A DNA stretch of 64,000 nucleotides from Azospirillum thiophilum (GCF_001305595.1 NZ_CP012404.1:434001-498000); one strand, 5' to 3'; positions 8,979 through 18,138 are shown, numbered from the stretch's first letter. Notes: generated from the letters alone by a model not told the origin. Translations and numbers: made by a program.

Positions 8979-8990
8979 TAGTGGTCGCTA
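8979..8990. promoter_or_regulatory. Candidate BdcR operator 2 overlapping the bdcR start
   Basis: TAGTGGTCGCTA has the same consensus as operator 1 and covers the GTG start codon of bdcR (8981-8983). Binding here would block bdcR initiation directly, suggesting tight autorepression. Confidence 0.55.
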
Positions 8991-9583
8991 CAGAATCATG
9001 CGGACCGCGGGGCAGGCGGCGGTCCTTCGACATGGACGAGGCGGTCGAAACCGCGATGAGGCTGTTCCATGCGCGCGGCTACGACGCAGTGGGCGTCGCC
9101 GAACTGGGCGCGGAGCTGGGGATCAAGCCGCCGAGCTTCTATGCGGCCTTCGGCAGCAAGGCCGGGCTGTTCGAGCGGGCGTTGCGGCGCTATGCGGCGG
9201 GGGAGGCGAACATCTTCGCCCGCGCGCAGGCCGACGGCGGCGGCGTCGCCGAGGTGATCGAGCGGACGCTGATGCTGGCGGCGCGGCTCTATCCGGAACG
9301 CGACGGGGTGGCGGGCTGCCTCGTGCTGGACGGGGCGCGCAACAGCGCCGATCCGGAGGCGTGTACGCTGACCGCGGCGCTGAGAAGGGCCGGTCTGGCG
9401 GCGCTGCGGGACTTCATCGCCACGGAGCGGCCGGAGCGGGCCGCCGCGCTGGCGGACTTCGTGATGACCGCGATGCGGGGGATGTCGGCGGCGGCGCGCG
9501 ACGGCGCCGACGAGGCGATGCTCACCACCTTCGCGGCGATGGCGAGTGGCGCCTTCCGCCGCGAACTGGCGGCGGAAGGCTGA
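8981..9583 (+). CDS. bdcR: TetR-family repressor, BdcR-like
   Basis: 200 residues. The HTH region reads AVGVAELGAELGIKPPSFYAAFGSKAGLF, and the C-terminal domain contains GVAGCLVLDGARN and a region matching the E. coli BdcR shape (AGCMVLEG; MSGLSAMAREG). GTG 8981 is preferred because AGGAG lies 8 nt upstream. It is divergent from bdcA with two near-identical operators between them, so it very probably represses bdcA and itself. Confidence 0.82.
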   Translation: MVATESCGPRGRRRSFDMDEAVETAMRLFHARGYDAVGVAELGAELGIKPPSFYAAFGSKAGLFERALRRYAAGEANIFARAQADGGGVAEVIERTLMLAARLYPERDGVAGCLVLDGARNSADPEACTLTAALRRAGLAALRDFIATERPERAAALADFVMTAMRGMSAAARDGADEAMLTTFAAMASGAFRRELAAEG

Positions 9584-9604
9584 CTTGAGCAGCTGAGCCG
9601 GCGG

Positions 9605-10525
9605 TCAGGCCGGCATGGCCTCGCGCGGGATGATGGCGCCGCGGTGCTGGATGACGGCGGCGGCCAGCTTGTGGGCGGCGCGGGCGGCATCGGCCGGACC
9701 CTCGCCGCGCAGGCGGGCGGCGAGATAGCCGGCGCTGAAGCTGTCGCCGGCCGCCGTGGTGTCGACCACCGTGGCGACCGTCTGCGCCGGCACATCGACG
9801 GCCTTGCCGTCCTCGATCACCACGCAGCCGGGCTGCTCCAGCTTCAGCACGATCTCGGACACGCCGGCGTTGCGGACGCGGGCCAGCACGGCGTCGGCAT
9901 CGGCGTCGCCATAGAGGTCGCGCAGGTCGGTCACGCCGGGCAGCGCGATGTCGGTGAGGCGCAGCATGCGGTCGAAGGCGGCCCGTGCGGTCTCGATGTC
10001 CGGCCACAGGCGGGGGCGCCAGTTGGTGTCGAAGGCGACCTTGCCGCCGCGGGCCCGCACCCGCTCCAGCAATTCGAACAGCCGCTCGCGGCCCTGTTCG
10101 CCCAGGATGGCGATGCTGATGCCGGACAGATAGACGACGCCGTAGCCCTCCAGCGCGGCGCACAGCTCCGGCGTCTGGGGCAGGGCGAACAGCTCGCGCG
10201 CCGGGGCCTTGTCGCGCCAGTAGAGGAAGCGGCGCTCGCCGCTGGCGTCGGTTTCGATCAGGTAGAGGCCGGGCAGGCGGTTCGGCACGCGCAGGACGTG
10301 GGAGGTGCCGACGCCCTCGGCCTCCCAGGCGGCGACCATGTCCTGGCTGATGCTGTCGTCGCCGAGCGCCGTGACATAGTCGACCGGGGTGCCCAGCCGC
10401 GCCAGATAGACCGCGGTGTTCAGCGTGTCGCCGCCGAAGCCCATGGTCAGCGACCCGTCCGGCCGCCGGAACATCTCGATCATGCATTCGCCGAGCGCGG
10501 CGATGCGGTTGGGCGTGTCGGTCAT
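9605..10525 (-). CDS. kdgK: 2-keto-3-deoxygluconate kinase
   Basis: 306 residues, start MTDTPNRIAALGECM at ATG 10525. PfkB-family features: GECMIEMFRR at the N-terminus, FGGDTLNTAVYLARLG substrate region, and the ATP/catalytic signature DTTAAGDSFSAGYLAARL near residue 255. It phosphorylates KDG to KDPG, the point where the isomerase branch (uxaC-uxaA) and the unsaturated-uronate branch (kduI-kduD) meet. It is the last gene of the uxaC-uxaA-transporter-kdgK row (41-nt gap to the transporter gene). Confidence 0.9.
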   Translation of the reverse strand: MTDTPNRIAALGECMIEMFRRPDGSLTMGFGGDTLNTAVYLARLGTPVDYVTALGDDSISQDMVAAWEAEGVGTSHVLRVPNRLPGLYLIETDASGERRFLYWRDKAPARELFALPQTPELCAALEGYGVVYLSGISIAILGEQGRERLFELLERVRARGGKVAFDTNWRPRLWPDIETARAAFDRMLRLTDIALPGVTDLRDLYGDADADAVLARVRNAGVSEIVLKLEQPGCVVIEDGKAVDVPAQTVATVVDTTAAGDSFSAGYLAARLRGEGPADAARAAHKLAAAVIQHRGAIIPREAMPA

Positions 10526-10566
10526 GTTTCCTCTCCACTGGCCGGGAGTCTTCCCCGGCGAAACTC

Positions 10567-11553
10567 TCATGCTGCCGCGAGCCGGCGTTCGCGCGCCCGC
10601 AGCCGTTCGCGGTGCGCGGTGTAGACGCCGCTGGCGATGATCACGCCCATGCCCACGAAGGTCCAATGGTCGGGCACCGCGCCGAAGACGAGGAAACCCA
10701 GGGCCGTGGACCAGATCAGCTGGACATAGGTGAAGGGCGCCAGCACCGACGCCTCGCCCTGGCGATAGGCCAGGATCAGCAGCCATTGCGCCGCCGTGTA
10801 GACCAGCCCGATGAAGACGCCCAGCAGCATCTCCCACGGCGTCGGCCACGCCGCGTGCAGCGGCAGCAGCGCGGTCAGCACGATCAGTCCGGTCAGCGCG
10901 CTCCACACCATGGTGGTCAGCGGGCTTTCCTGCACCGTCATCCTGCGCGTCGCCACCAGCCCGAGCGCCCAGCAGAAGGCGGTCAGCACCGGCAGCAGCA
11001 CGGCCGGCTGGAAGCCGTCGGCCCCCGGCCGGATGACGATCGTCACCCCGGCCAGCCCGACCAGCAGCGCCGCCCAGCGGCGGATGCCGACCGTCTCGCC
11101 CAGCAGCAGGATCGACAGCACGGTGACGAAGGCGGGCGAGACGAAGCTGATCGCCGCCGCTTCGGCCAGCGGCAGATGTTGCATTGCCATGATGAAGAAC
11201 AGGGCCGACCCCAGCATCCCCAGGCCGCGCAGCACCTGCAGCCCCGGCCGCGTCGTCTTCAGCACCCGCAGCGAGCCGCCGCGCAGGGCCAGCGGCATCA
11301 CCAGGGCGGTGAAGACGAGGTAGCGCAGCCAGACGATCTCGACCGGCGGCAGGGTCCGGGCGAGATATTTCGCCGTGGCGTCGGAACAGGACAGAAAGGC
11401 CACCCCCAGCACCACCAGCAGGATCGCCCGCATCGGCTCCGTCCCGTTCGGTGCCGGGCCGCCCGGCTGGGCCGGCTGGATCGGCATCTGGGGAGCGTTC
11501 GCCGGCACGGGACCGGTTTCGGCACCGGTGCGGGGGATGGAATTGTCTGGCAT
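10567..11553 (-). CDS. DMT/EamA-family membrane transporter
   Basis: 328 residues with about ten hydrophobic segments and two EamA halves (AILLVVLGVAFLSCSDATAKYLAR in the first; PVLTAFCWALGLVATRRM in the second). An unusual ~40-residue Pro/Gly/Ala-rich cytoplasmic N-terminus precedes the first membrane segment; an internal ATG (MRAILLVVL) could be the true start. It sits between uxaA and kdgK in one row, so it may move a hexuronate-pathway metabolite, but EamA substrates cannot be read from sequence. Confidence 0.78.
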   Translation of the reverse strand: MPDNSIPRTGAETGPVPANAPQMPIQPAQPGGPAPNGTEPMRAILLVVLGVAFLSCSDATAKYLARTLPPVEIVWLRYLVFTALVMPLALRGGSLRVLKTTRPGLQVLRGLGMLGSALFFIMAMQHLPLAEAAAISFVSPAFVTVLSILLLGETVGIRRWAALLVGLAGVTIVIRPGADGFQPAVLLPVLTAFCWALGLVATRRMTVQESPLTTMVWSALTGLIVLTALLPLHAAWPTPWEMLLGVFIGLVYTAAQWLLILAYRQGEASVLAPFTYVQLIWSTALGFLVFGAVPDHWTFVGMGVIIASGVYTAHRERLRARERRLAAA

Positions 11554-11597
11554 GGCGCCGGCTCGTCATCGGTCACGGGGAAAGGGGGGCGGACCCC

Positions 11598-13121
11598 TTA
11601 CATAACCGCTCCCATCTGCCAAGGAGCGAATTCATCGGCGCCGACGCCGAGCTCCTCGCTCTTGGACTTGCGGCCGGATGCGGTGTCGAGCACGAGCTGG
11701 AAGATCGCGCGGCCGACCTCCTCGATCGAGGCGTCGCCGCTGGCGATGGCGCCGCAATCGATGTCCATGTCGTCCGGCATCTTGCGGAACAGCGCGCTGT
11801 TGGTCGCCAGCTTCAGGCTGGGCGTCGGCTTGCAGCCGAAGACCGAGCCGCGGCCGGTGGTGAAGCACAGCACGTTGGCGCCGCCCGCCACCTGTCCCGT
11901 AGCCGACACCGGGTCGTAGCCGGGGGTGTCCATGAAGACGAAGCCCTTGTCGGTGATCGGCTCGGCATAGCGGTAGACCGCGGTCAGCGGGGTGGTGCCG
12001 CCCTTGGCGACCGCGCCCAGCGACTTTTCCAGGATGGTGGTCAGGCCGCCCTTCTTGTTGCCGGGCGACGGGTTGTTGTTCATCTCGCCGCCAGTGCGGC
12101 TGGTGTACTCCTCCCACCAGCCGATGCGGGAGACCAGCGCCTTGCCGACCTCGCGGCGGACGGCGCGGCGGGTCAGCAGATGCTCGGCGCCATAGACCTC
12201 CGGGGTCTCGCTCAGCACGGCGGTGCCGCCGTTGCGGACCAGCAGGTCGACGGCATGGCCCAGAGCCGGGTTGGCGGTGATGCCCGAATAGCCGTCCGAG
12301 CCGCCGCATTGCAGCGCAAGCGTCAGATGGCTGGCCGGCAGGGTCTGGCGGGTGACGTCGTCGATCTCGGGCAGCAGCGCCTCGATCCGGCGGATGCCCT
12401 CGCGGGCCGCCGCGGCGGTGCCGCCCATGTCCTGGATGCCGATGGGGATGACGCGGGCACCGGCTTCCAGGCCGGTGGCCTCCATCAGCTTGTCGATCTG
12501 GTTCACCTCGCAGCCGAGGCCGAGCAGGATCACCGCGGCGAAGTTCGGATGGCGGGCATAGCCGGCGATGGTGCGTTGCAGCGTCTCCATCACCTCGCCG
12601 CTGCCGGCCATGCCGCAGCCGTAGCCGTGGGTGAGTGCTACGACGCCGTCGATGTTGGGATAGGCGGCGAGGGCGGGCCCGCGGAAATGGTCGGCGATCA
12701 TCCGCGCCGCGGTGGCGGAACAGTTCACCGAGGTCAGCACGCCGATGTAGTTGCGGGTGGCGACGCGGCCGTCGGGGCGCAGGATGCCCTGGAAGGTGGC
12801 GCGCTCGGCCTCCGGAATCATCTCGACCGGGTGGACGTCGGCGCCGAAGGCGTAATCGCGCTCGAACTCGCTGCCCATGCCCATGTTGTGGACGTGGACA
12901 TGCTCGCCCGGCCGGATCGCCGTGGAGGCGAAGCCGATGACCTGGTTGTACTTGCGCACCGGCTCGCCGGGCGCGATGGCGCGCACCGCGACCTTGTGTC
13001 CGGCCGGCACCGGCCCGGTGGTCGCGACATCGGTGCCGGGCAGAAGGATGCCGGGCTCCAGGTCGGCGCCGGCGACGACGACATTGTCGGCGGGGTGCAG
13101 GCGGATGGTCAGCGATGCCAT
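11598..13121 (-). CDS. uxaA: Altronate dehydratase
   Basis: 507 residues of the UxaA/GarD family, covering the N-terminal SAF-like part (MASLTIRLHPADNVVVAG) and the large C-terminal domain (NYIGVLTSVNCSATAARMI, HGYGCGMAGSGE, LGLGCEVNQID, LQCGGSDGYSGI). It dehydrates D-altronate to 2-keto-3-deoxygluconate. Galactarate dehydratase is a family relative, but the neighbouring uxaC supports UxaA. ATG 13121 is the first start in frame after the repeat-filled gap that separates it from uxaC. Confidence 0.88.
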   Translation of the reverse strand: MASLTIRLHPADNVVVAGADLEPGILLPGTDVATTGPVPAGHKVAVRAIAPGEPVRKYNQVIGFASTAIRPGEHVHVHNMGMGSEFERDYAFGADVHPVEMIPEAERATFQGILRPDGRVATRNYIGVLTSVNCSATAARMIADHFRGPALAAYPNIDGVVALTHGYGCGMAGSGEVMETLQRTIAGYARHPNFAAVILLGLGCEVNQIDKLMEATGLEAGARVIPIGIQDMGGTAAAAREGIRRIEALLPEIDDVTRQTLPASHLTLALQCGGSDGYSGITANPALGHAVDLLVRNGGTAVLSETPEVYGAEHLLTRRAVRREVGKALVSRIGWWEEYTSRTGGEMNNNPSPGNKKGGLTTILEKSLGAVAKGGTTPLTAVYRYAEPITDKGFVFMDTPGYDPVSATGQVAGGANVLCFTTGRGSVFGCKPTPSLKLATNSALFRKMPDDMDIDCGAIASGDASIEEVGRAIFQLVLDTASGRKSKSEELGVGADEFAPWQMGAVM

Positions 13122-13149
13122 GGAGGATGTCCTTGAAGAGACGTGATGT

Positions 13150-13304
13150 TCCCTCTCCCGTCCCGGGAGAGGGAGGGGACCCGCCGAAGGCGGGGAGGGT
13201 GAGGGGGCGGCCGAGAATCCCGAAGCGCATGGTTCCTTGGATCACCCCTCACCCTTCCCATGCTCCGCATGGGCCCCTTCCCTCTCCCGGGGCGGGAGAG
13301 GGAG
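13150..13304. repeat. BIME-like composite of palindromic repeats between uxaC and uxaA
   Basis: Two perfect 10-bp stems of the same sequence (13151-13160/13164-13173 and 13280-13289/13293-13302; CCCTCTCCCG and complement) frame the element. Between them, GGGAGGGTGAGGGG near 13192-13206 is nearly complementary to CCCCTCACCCTTCCC at 13246-13260, so the whole is two copies facing each other. A third stem copy is at 1086-1112. It could stabilise or attenuate the uxaC-uxaA transcript. Confidence 0.7.
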
Positions 13305-13314
13305 GCTCAGGCGA

Positions 13315-14715
13315 TCACAGCTTGTAGGCGCTCTTGGCGAGGCGGTAGGCGAGGTCGACCGCGAGATCCGCCGCCTCGTCCTCGTCCATCCGGTGTTCGG
13401 CCACCAGCCGGGCGAGGAAGCTGCAATCGACGCGGCGCGACACGTCGTGGCGGGCCGGGATCGAGCAGAACGCGCGGGTGTCGTCGTTGAAGCCGACCGT
13501 GTTGTAGAAGCCGGCGGTCTCCGTGATCATCTCGCGGTAGCGGCGCATGCCCTCGGGGCTGTCATGGAACCACCAGGCCGGGCCGACGCGCAGCGCCGGG
13601 TAATGGCCGGCCAGTGGCGCCAGCTCGCGGGAATAGCTGTCCTCGTCCAGCGTGAACAGGATGATGGTCAGGTCGCGCTCGTTGCCGAAACGGTCGAGCA
13701 GCGGCTTCAGCGCCCGCACATATTCGGTGCCGACCGGGATGTCGGCGCCCTTGTCGCGGCCGAAGCGCTCGAACAGGAGATTGTTGTGGTTGCGGAAGGA
13801 GCCGGGATGGATCTGCATGACCAGACCGTCCTCCAGGCTCATGCGCGCCATCTCGGTCAGCATCTGGGCGCGGAACAGCTCGGCTTCCCCGGCCGTGGCG
13901 CCGCCGCGGCGCACGATGTCGAACAGCGTCTCGGCCTCGGCGCGCGGTAGGTCGGCGGTCGCCGCCGTCGGGTGGCCGTGGTCGGTCGAGGTGGCGCCGA
14001 AGCTCTTGAAATACTGGCGGCGGTCGGCCAGGGCGGCGAGATAGCCGTCCCAGGTCGCAGTGTCCTGGCCGGTGATGCGGCCCAGCTCGGCGAGGTTCCC
14101 GTGGAAGCCTTCGAACTCCGGATCGACGACCGGGTCGGGACGGAAGGCGGTGATGACCCGGCCCTTCCAGCCGCTCTCGCGGATCGCCTTGTGGTGCTCC
14201 AGCGGGTCGAGCGGCGATTCGGTGGTCGCCAGCAGCTCGAGGTTGAAGCGTTCGAACAGGGCGCGCGGGCGGAACTCCGGCTTGCCCAGGCACTCTTCGA
14301 TCCGGTCGTAGATGCGGTCGGCGCTGGCCGCGCTCAGGCGCTCGGTGACGCCGAACACCGTCTCGAAGGCATGGGTCAGCCACATCGAGGTGGGCGTGCC
14401 GCGGAACAGCTGCCAGTTGGAGGCCAGCAGGCGCCAGATGGCGCGATTGTCGGACGAGGTCTCCCCGCCGTCCTTGCGCGGCACGCCCAGCTGCTCCAGC
14501 GGAATTCCCTGGCTGTAGAGCATGCGGAAGGCGTAATGGTCGGGCTTGACGAACAGGCTCGCCGGGTCCGGAAACGGCTCGTCCTTGGCGAACCAGGACG
14601 GGTCGGTGTGGCCGTGCGGGCTGATGATCGGCAGGGCGCTGACTTCGCCGTACAGGCGCCGCGCGATGTCGCGCTGCGTCGGGTCGCTCGGGAAGAGACG
14701 GTCGGGGTGAAGCAT
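13315..14715 (-). CDS. uxaC: Glucuronate/galacturonate isomerase
   Basis: 466 residues, the standard UxaC length. Visible motifs: ISPHGHTDPSWFAKDEPFPDP (metal-binding His pair) near residue 35, and HDSPEGMRRYREMITET and GFNDDTRAFCSIPARHDVSRR near the C-terminus. It converts D-galacturonate to tagaturonate and D-glucuronate to fructuronate. It is the first gene of the minus-strand row. The next steps to altronate/mannonate (UxaB/UxuB) are not in the window. A GntR-type operator lies 95 bp upstream, shared with the divergent gntR gene. Confidence 0.94.
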   Translation of the reverse strand: MLHPDRLFPSDPTQRDIARRLYGEVSALPIISPHGHTDPSWFAKDEPFPDPASLFVKPDHYAFRMLYSQGIPLEQLGVPRKDGGETSSDNRAIWRLLASNWQLFRGTPTSMWLTHAFETVFGVTERLSAASADRIYDRIEECLGKPEFRPRALFERFNLELLATTESPLDPLEHHKAIRESGWKGRVITAFRPDPVVDPEFEGFHGNLAELGRITGQDTATWDGYLAALADRRQYFKSFGATSTDHGHPTAATADLPRAEAETLFDIVRRGGATAGEAELFRAQMLTEMARMSLEDGLVMQIHPGSFRNHNNLLFERFGRDKGADIPVGTEYVRALKPLLDRFGNERDLTIILFTLDEDSYSRELAPLAGHYPALRVGPAWWFHDSPEGMRRYREMITETAGFYNTVGFNDDTRAFCSIPARHDVSRRVDCSFLARLVAEHRMDEDEAADLAVDLAYRLAKSAYKL

Positions 14716-14809
14716 TGGAAGCCTCTACGCTGCAAGAGTAAGGACAAAAGCAGGGTGGGGAGAAGGCGGGGTCCGTGCGGGGGACCGTCCCTACCGGCTG
14801 GTCGTATAA

Positions 14810-14825
14810 TATTAATATATCAGAT
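14810..14825. promoter_or_regulatory. GntR-type operator between uxaC and gntR-1
   Basis: TATTAATATATCAGAT matches the palindrome TACTAATATAYTAGTA, seen three more times in this window, at 12 of 16 positions. It stands out as AT-only sequence in a GC-rich gap and lies 95 bp upstream of uxaC and 145 bp upstream of gntR-1. Confidence 0.6.
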
Positions 14826-14969
14826 TGGATTGCAAGCCCAATCGCAGGGTTGTCCCCGTATCGCATGCGCCCAGTCGCCGCACCCCATCGGCCCGCGGGG
14901 CCCGGATCGGGACCGGAGATGGGTTTGACCTTGGCGAAGCGGGACGGGTAGATTGCAGGTCATGAGGAA

Positions 14970-15797
14970 ATGCCCGCGGGTGGCCAAATGCCGCCCCCTG
15001 TCACGCCTGCCGGAATGGAGCCAGCGTTGAAGAAGGTCGCGACGACAGGCGATGAAGGCGGCCTGGCCTCCGCAGCGACGCGCCGTGCCGCGGTCCCGGT
15101 GGCGGCGGTGCGCCCGCCCCGCCGTGCCGCGACGGTGGCATCGCGCATCTACCGCGATTTGCGGTCCGAAATCGTGTCGCTGAAGCGCAAGCCGGGCGAC
15201 CCGATCGCCGAGAAGCAGATCGCCGAGACCTATGGCGTCAGCCGCACGCCCGTCCGCGAGGCGGTGCTGAAGCTGGCCGACGAGGGACTGATCGAGATCT
15301 TTCCGCAATCCGGCACCTTCGTGTCGCGCATCCCGCTCGACGTCCTGCCGGAGGCCTTCGCCATCCGCAAGGCGCTGGAGGAGGCGACGGTGCGCTATGC
15401 CGCTGCACGCGCCACCCGCAGCCAGATCGCGGCCCTGCGCGCCAACCTGGAGCTGCAGCGGGAGATGCAGGAAACCGCCAATTACGAAGGGTTCCATCAG
15501 GCCGACGAGGCGTTCCACGCGCTGATCGCCGACATCGCCGGCTATCCGGGATTCTGGACGCTGATCCAGCAGACCAAGGTGCAGATCGACCGCTACCGGC
15601 TGCTGACCCTGCCGGTGCTGGGTCGCGTCGCCGAGGTCATCGCCGAGCACAGCGCCATCGTCGATGCGGTGGCGGCCAACGATCCGGCGGCCGCCATCCG
15701 CGCGCTCGACAACCATCTGGACGACCTGCAGATCTCGGTGGCCGATATCCGCCGGGACTTCCCGCGTTACTTCACCGCACCCGGAGATGCCGCGTAG
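14970..15797 (+). CDS. GntR/FadR-type regulator 1 of hexuronate genes
   Basis: 275 residues. After a ~50-residue Ala/Pro/Arg-rich N-terminus comes a winged HTH (RIYRDLRSEIVSLKRKPG ... YGVSRTPVREAVLKLADEGL) and an FCD ligand domain (ALEEATVRYAAARA ... FHQADEAFHALIADIAGYPGF). It is clearly paralogous to the regulator at 18660-19427 across the full length after residue ~50. The start is uncertain: ATG 14970 has GAGG only 2 nt away, and ATG 15015 (MEPALKK) is an alternative. It lies divergent to uxaC, and its 3' end overlaps the convergent kdgF by 31 bp. Confidence 0.86.
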   Translation: MPAGGQMPPPVTPAGMEPALKKVATTGDEGGLASAATRRAAVPVAAVRPPRRAATVASRIYRDLRSEIVSLKRKPGDPIAEKQIAETYGVSRTPVREAVLKLADEGLIEIFPQSGTFVSRIPLDVLPEAFAIRKALEEATVRYAAARATRSQIAALRANLELQREMQETANYEGFHQADEAFHALIADIAGYPGFWTLIQQTKVQIDRYRLLTLPVLGRVAEVIAEHSAIVDAVAANDPAAAIRALDNHLDDLQISVADIRRDFPRYFTAPGDAA

Positions 15798-16153
15798 GCC
15801 ACCGGCTCGCCCAGGAAATCCTCGCGGATCGGCGTGAAGATGTCGAGCAGCACGCCCGGCTCCAGCGCCACCACGCCATGCAGGATGTTGGACGGCACCA
15901 TGTAGCCGTCGCCGGTGTTCAGGCGCTGCGTGCGGCCGTCGATGGTGACGTCGAAGGATCCCTGCTCGACCACGGCGCACTGCACATGCGGGTGGCGGTG
16001 CTGGGCGCCGATGGCGCCGGCCTCGAACTCGACCCGCACCATCATCATGGCGTCGTTGTAGCCGAGTATCTTGCGGCGCACCCCGTCGCCGAGATCCTGC
16101 CACGGGATGTCGCCCGCGGTCACGAACACGTCGTTCTTCGTCTGGGTCGTCAT
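15767..16153 (-). CDS. kdgF: KdgF-like cupin (unsaturated uronate linearisation)
   Basis: 128 residues, single cupin. Motifs typical of KdgF: PWQDLGDGVRRKILGY, QHRHPHVQCAVVEQG (metal-binding histidines), MVPSNILHGVVALEPG and DIFTPIREDFL. KdgF proteins speed conversion of 4,5-unsaturated galacturonate to the linear keturonate DKI that KduI uses. The start at ATG 16153 excludes a long unrelated upstream frame. It is the third gene of kduI-kduD-kdgF, 71 nt after kduD. Confidence 0.85.
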   Translation of the reverse strand: MTTQTKNDVFVTAGDIPWQDLGDGVRRKILGYNDAMMMVRVEFEAGAIGAQHRHPHVQCAVVEQGSFDVTIDGRTQRLNTGDGYMVPSNILHGVVALEPGVLLDIFTPIREDFLGEPVAYAASPGAVK

Positions 16154-16224
16154 CGTCTGGTTTCCTCCCATCGGATACCCCGTCCCGCCGACGGCATTCC
16201 GGCGGCGGGACGGGGCTGCGTCAG

Positions 16225-16983
16225 TCAGCGGGCCAGCCAGCCGCCGTCGACCGGCAGGATGGTGCCGTGGATGTAGTCGGCGGCGTCGGAGGACAGGAAC
16301 ACCGCCGGGCCGCCGATGTCCGACGGCAGGCTCCAGCGCCCGGCCGGGATGCGGCCGAGGATCTCGGCGCTGCGGTTCTCGTCGGCGCGCAGCGCCGCGG
16401 TGTTGTTGGTGGCGACGTAGCCGGGCGCGATGGCGTTGACGTTGATGCCCTTCGACGCCCACTCGCAGGCCAGCAGCTTGGTGATGCCGGCGACGCCGCT
16501 CTTGGACGCGGTGTATGACGGCACGCGGATGCCGCCCTGGAAGGACAGCATCGAGGCGATGTTGACGATCTTGCCCTTGCGGCCCTGGCCGATGGCATAG
16601 CGGCCGAAGGCCTGGCAGAGGAAGAACACCGTCTTGAGGTTGAGGTTCATCACCAGATCCCAGTCGGCTTCGCTGAAGTCGACGGCGTCGGCACGGCGGA
16701 TGGTCCCGGCATTGTTGACCAGGATGTCGAGTTGGCCGAGCGTGCCCACGGTTTCCTCGACGAGGCCCGCCACCGGGGCGATGCTGGTCAGGTCGGCGTG
16801 GATGGCGTGGAACTTGCGCCCCGTCGCCTCGACCAGCCCCTTGGTCTCGTCGAGCGACACGACGTCGACGGCGGCGATGTCGGCGCCGGCATTGGCCAGC
16901 GCCACGGCGATGCCCTGGCCGATCCCGGTGTTGGCGCCGGTGACCAGCGCCACCTTGCCGCTCAGGTCGAACGAATTGCTCAT
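16225..16983 (-). CDS. kduD: 2-dehydro-3-deoxy-D-gluconate 5-dehydrogenase
   Basis: 252 residues, classical SDR. It has TGANTGIGQGIAVALA for the nucleotide, NNAGTIRRADAVDFSEADWD typical of KduD, the catalytic SYTASK, and a C-terminal DGGWLAR. It reduces 2,5-diketo-3-deoxygluconate (DKII) to KDG in pectin breakdown. It lies 59 nt after kduI in the same row. Confidence 0.93.
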   Translation of the reverse strand: MSNSFDLSGKVALVTGANTGIGQGIAVALANAGADIAAVDVVSLDETKGLVEATGRKFHAIHADLTSIAPVAGLVEETVGTLGQLDILVNNAGTIRRADAVDFSEADWDLVMNLNLKTVFFLCQAFGRYAIGQGRKGKIVNIASMLSFQGGIRVPSYTASKSGVAGITKLLACEWASKGINVNAIAPGYVATNNTAALRADENRSAEILGRIPAGRWSLPSDIGGPAVFLSSDAADYIHGTILPVDGGWLAR

Positions 16984-17042
16984 GGTCGGATCCCGTTCTT
17001 GTCGGTTGGTTCTTGTCTGTCGGGCGTCTTGTCCGGCGGGTG

Positions 17043-17879
17043 TCAGCGCAGGCGGTCCATGGCGACGAAGTCCATGTCGGTGAAGTCCTGGTTGTCGCCG
17101 CCCATCGCCCAGATGAAGGTGTAGTTGCGGGTGCCGACGCCGGAATGGATCGACCAGGGCGGGGAGATCACCGCCTGCTCGTTGGCGACCACGATGTGGC
17201 GGGTCTGCTCCGGCTCGCCCATCAGGTGGATGACGCGGGCGTCGCTCGGCAGATCGAAGTAGAAATAGATCTCGCAGCGCCGGTCATGGGTGTGGCACGG
17301 CATCGTGTTCCACATGTTGTTCGGCTTCAGCACCGTCATGCCCAGCACCAGCTGCGCGGTGCGCACCACGTCCGGGTGGATCATCTGGTAGATGGTGCGC
17401 TCGTTCGACTGGGACGGGTCGCCGAGATGCACCGCCTTGGCCTGGCCGATCGAGATCTTCATCGTCTCGAACCGGGCGTGGGCCGGAGTGCTGTTCAGGT
17501 AGAACTTGGCCGGCTCGCGGCGGTCCAGGCTTTCGAAGACGACATCCTTGCTGCCCATCGCGACATAGAGGGCGTCGCGCGGCGCCAGCTCGTACACCGC
17601 GCCGTCGACGGTGACGCGGCCCGGGCCGCCGACATTGACCACGCCCAGCTCGCGGCGGTCGAGGAAGTTGGGCGAACCGATCTCCTTGGCCGATTCCAGC
17701 TTGACCGGGCCGGCCACCGGCATGGCGCCGCCGACGACGAAACGGTCGACATGGCTGTAGGTGAAGACGGTCTCGTCCGCCTCGAACAGGGTGGGGACCA
17801 GGAAATGGTCGCGCAGCGTCTCGGAATCGAAGTTGCGCACCGCGTCGGGGTGGGAAGCGTGGCGGACGGAGATTTTCAT
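17043..17879 (-). CDS. kduI: 5-dehydro-4-deoxy-D-glucuronate isomerase
   Basis: 278 residues, exactly the usual KduI length. The C-terminal cupin carries the zinc site HTHDRRCEIYFYFDLP, with PWSIHSGVGTRNYTFIWAMGG following; YSHVDRFVVGGAMPV is a KduI signature in the N-terminal half. It interconverts DKI and DKII. It is first in the kduI-kduD-kdgF row, with a palindromic operator 123 bp upstream. Confidence 0.95.
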   Translation of the reverse strand: MKISVRHASHPDAVRNFDSETLRDHFLVPTLFEADETVFTYSHVDRFVVGGAMPVAGPVKLESAKEIGSPNFLDRRELGVVNVGGPGRVTVDGAVYELAPRDALYVAMGSKDVVFESLDRREPAKFYLNSTPAHARFETMKISIGQAKAVHLGDPSQSNERTIYQMIHPDVVRTAQLVLGMTVLKPNNMWNTMPCHTHDRRCEIYFYFDLPSDARVIHLMGEPEQTRHIVVANEQAVISPPWSIHSGVGTRNYTFIWAMGGDNQDFTDMDFVAMDRLR

Positions 17880-18001
17880 GGTGGGAGATCCTTCGGCGTC
17901 TGGGCGGCCGGCGATCCGGCGGAACGGTCCCGCGGGTCGCGCCTGGATAAGACGATGGCGATCCTCCCGGCAGCGGCCGGATGGTCGGTTCGCAACCATC
18001 A

Positions 18002-18017
18002 TACTAATATACTAGTA
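18002..18017. promoter_or_regulatory. GntR-type operator upstream of kduI
   Basis: TACTAATATACTAGTA is the best palindrome of the set (14 of 16 positions symmetric), lying 123 bp upstream of kduI and 165 bp upstream of the divergent mgsA. Confidence 0.7.
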
Positions 18018-18138
18018 CGACGGGCAAGCTCTAATGATGGAGTTCCGGACATTTCACCGGGCGGAGAATGCGCGGCAAAATCGCGTGGCGGAGGCCGGAA
18101 ACCGTGGAGACGGGGCGCCCGCGTTGCGCCGGTCCCCG

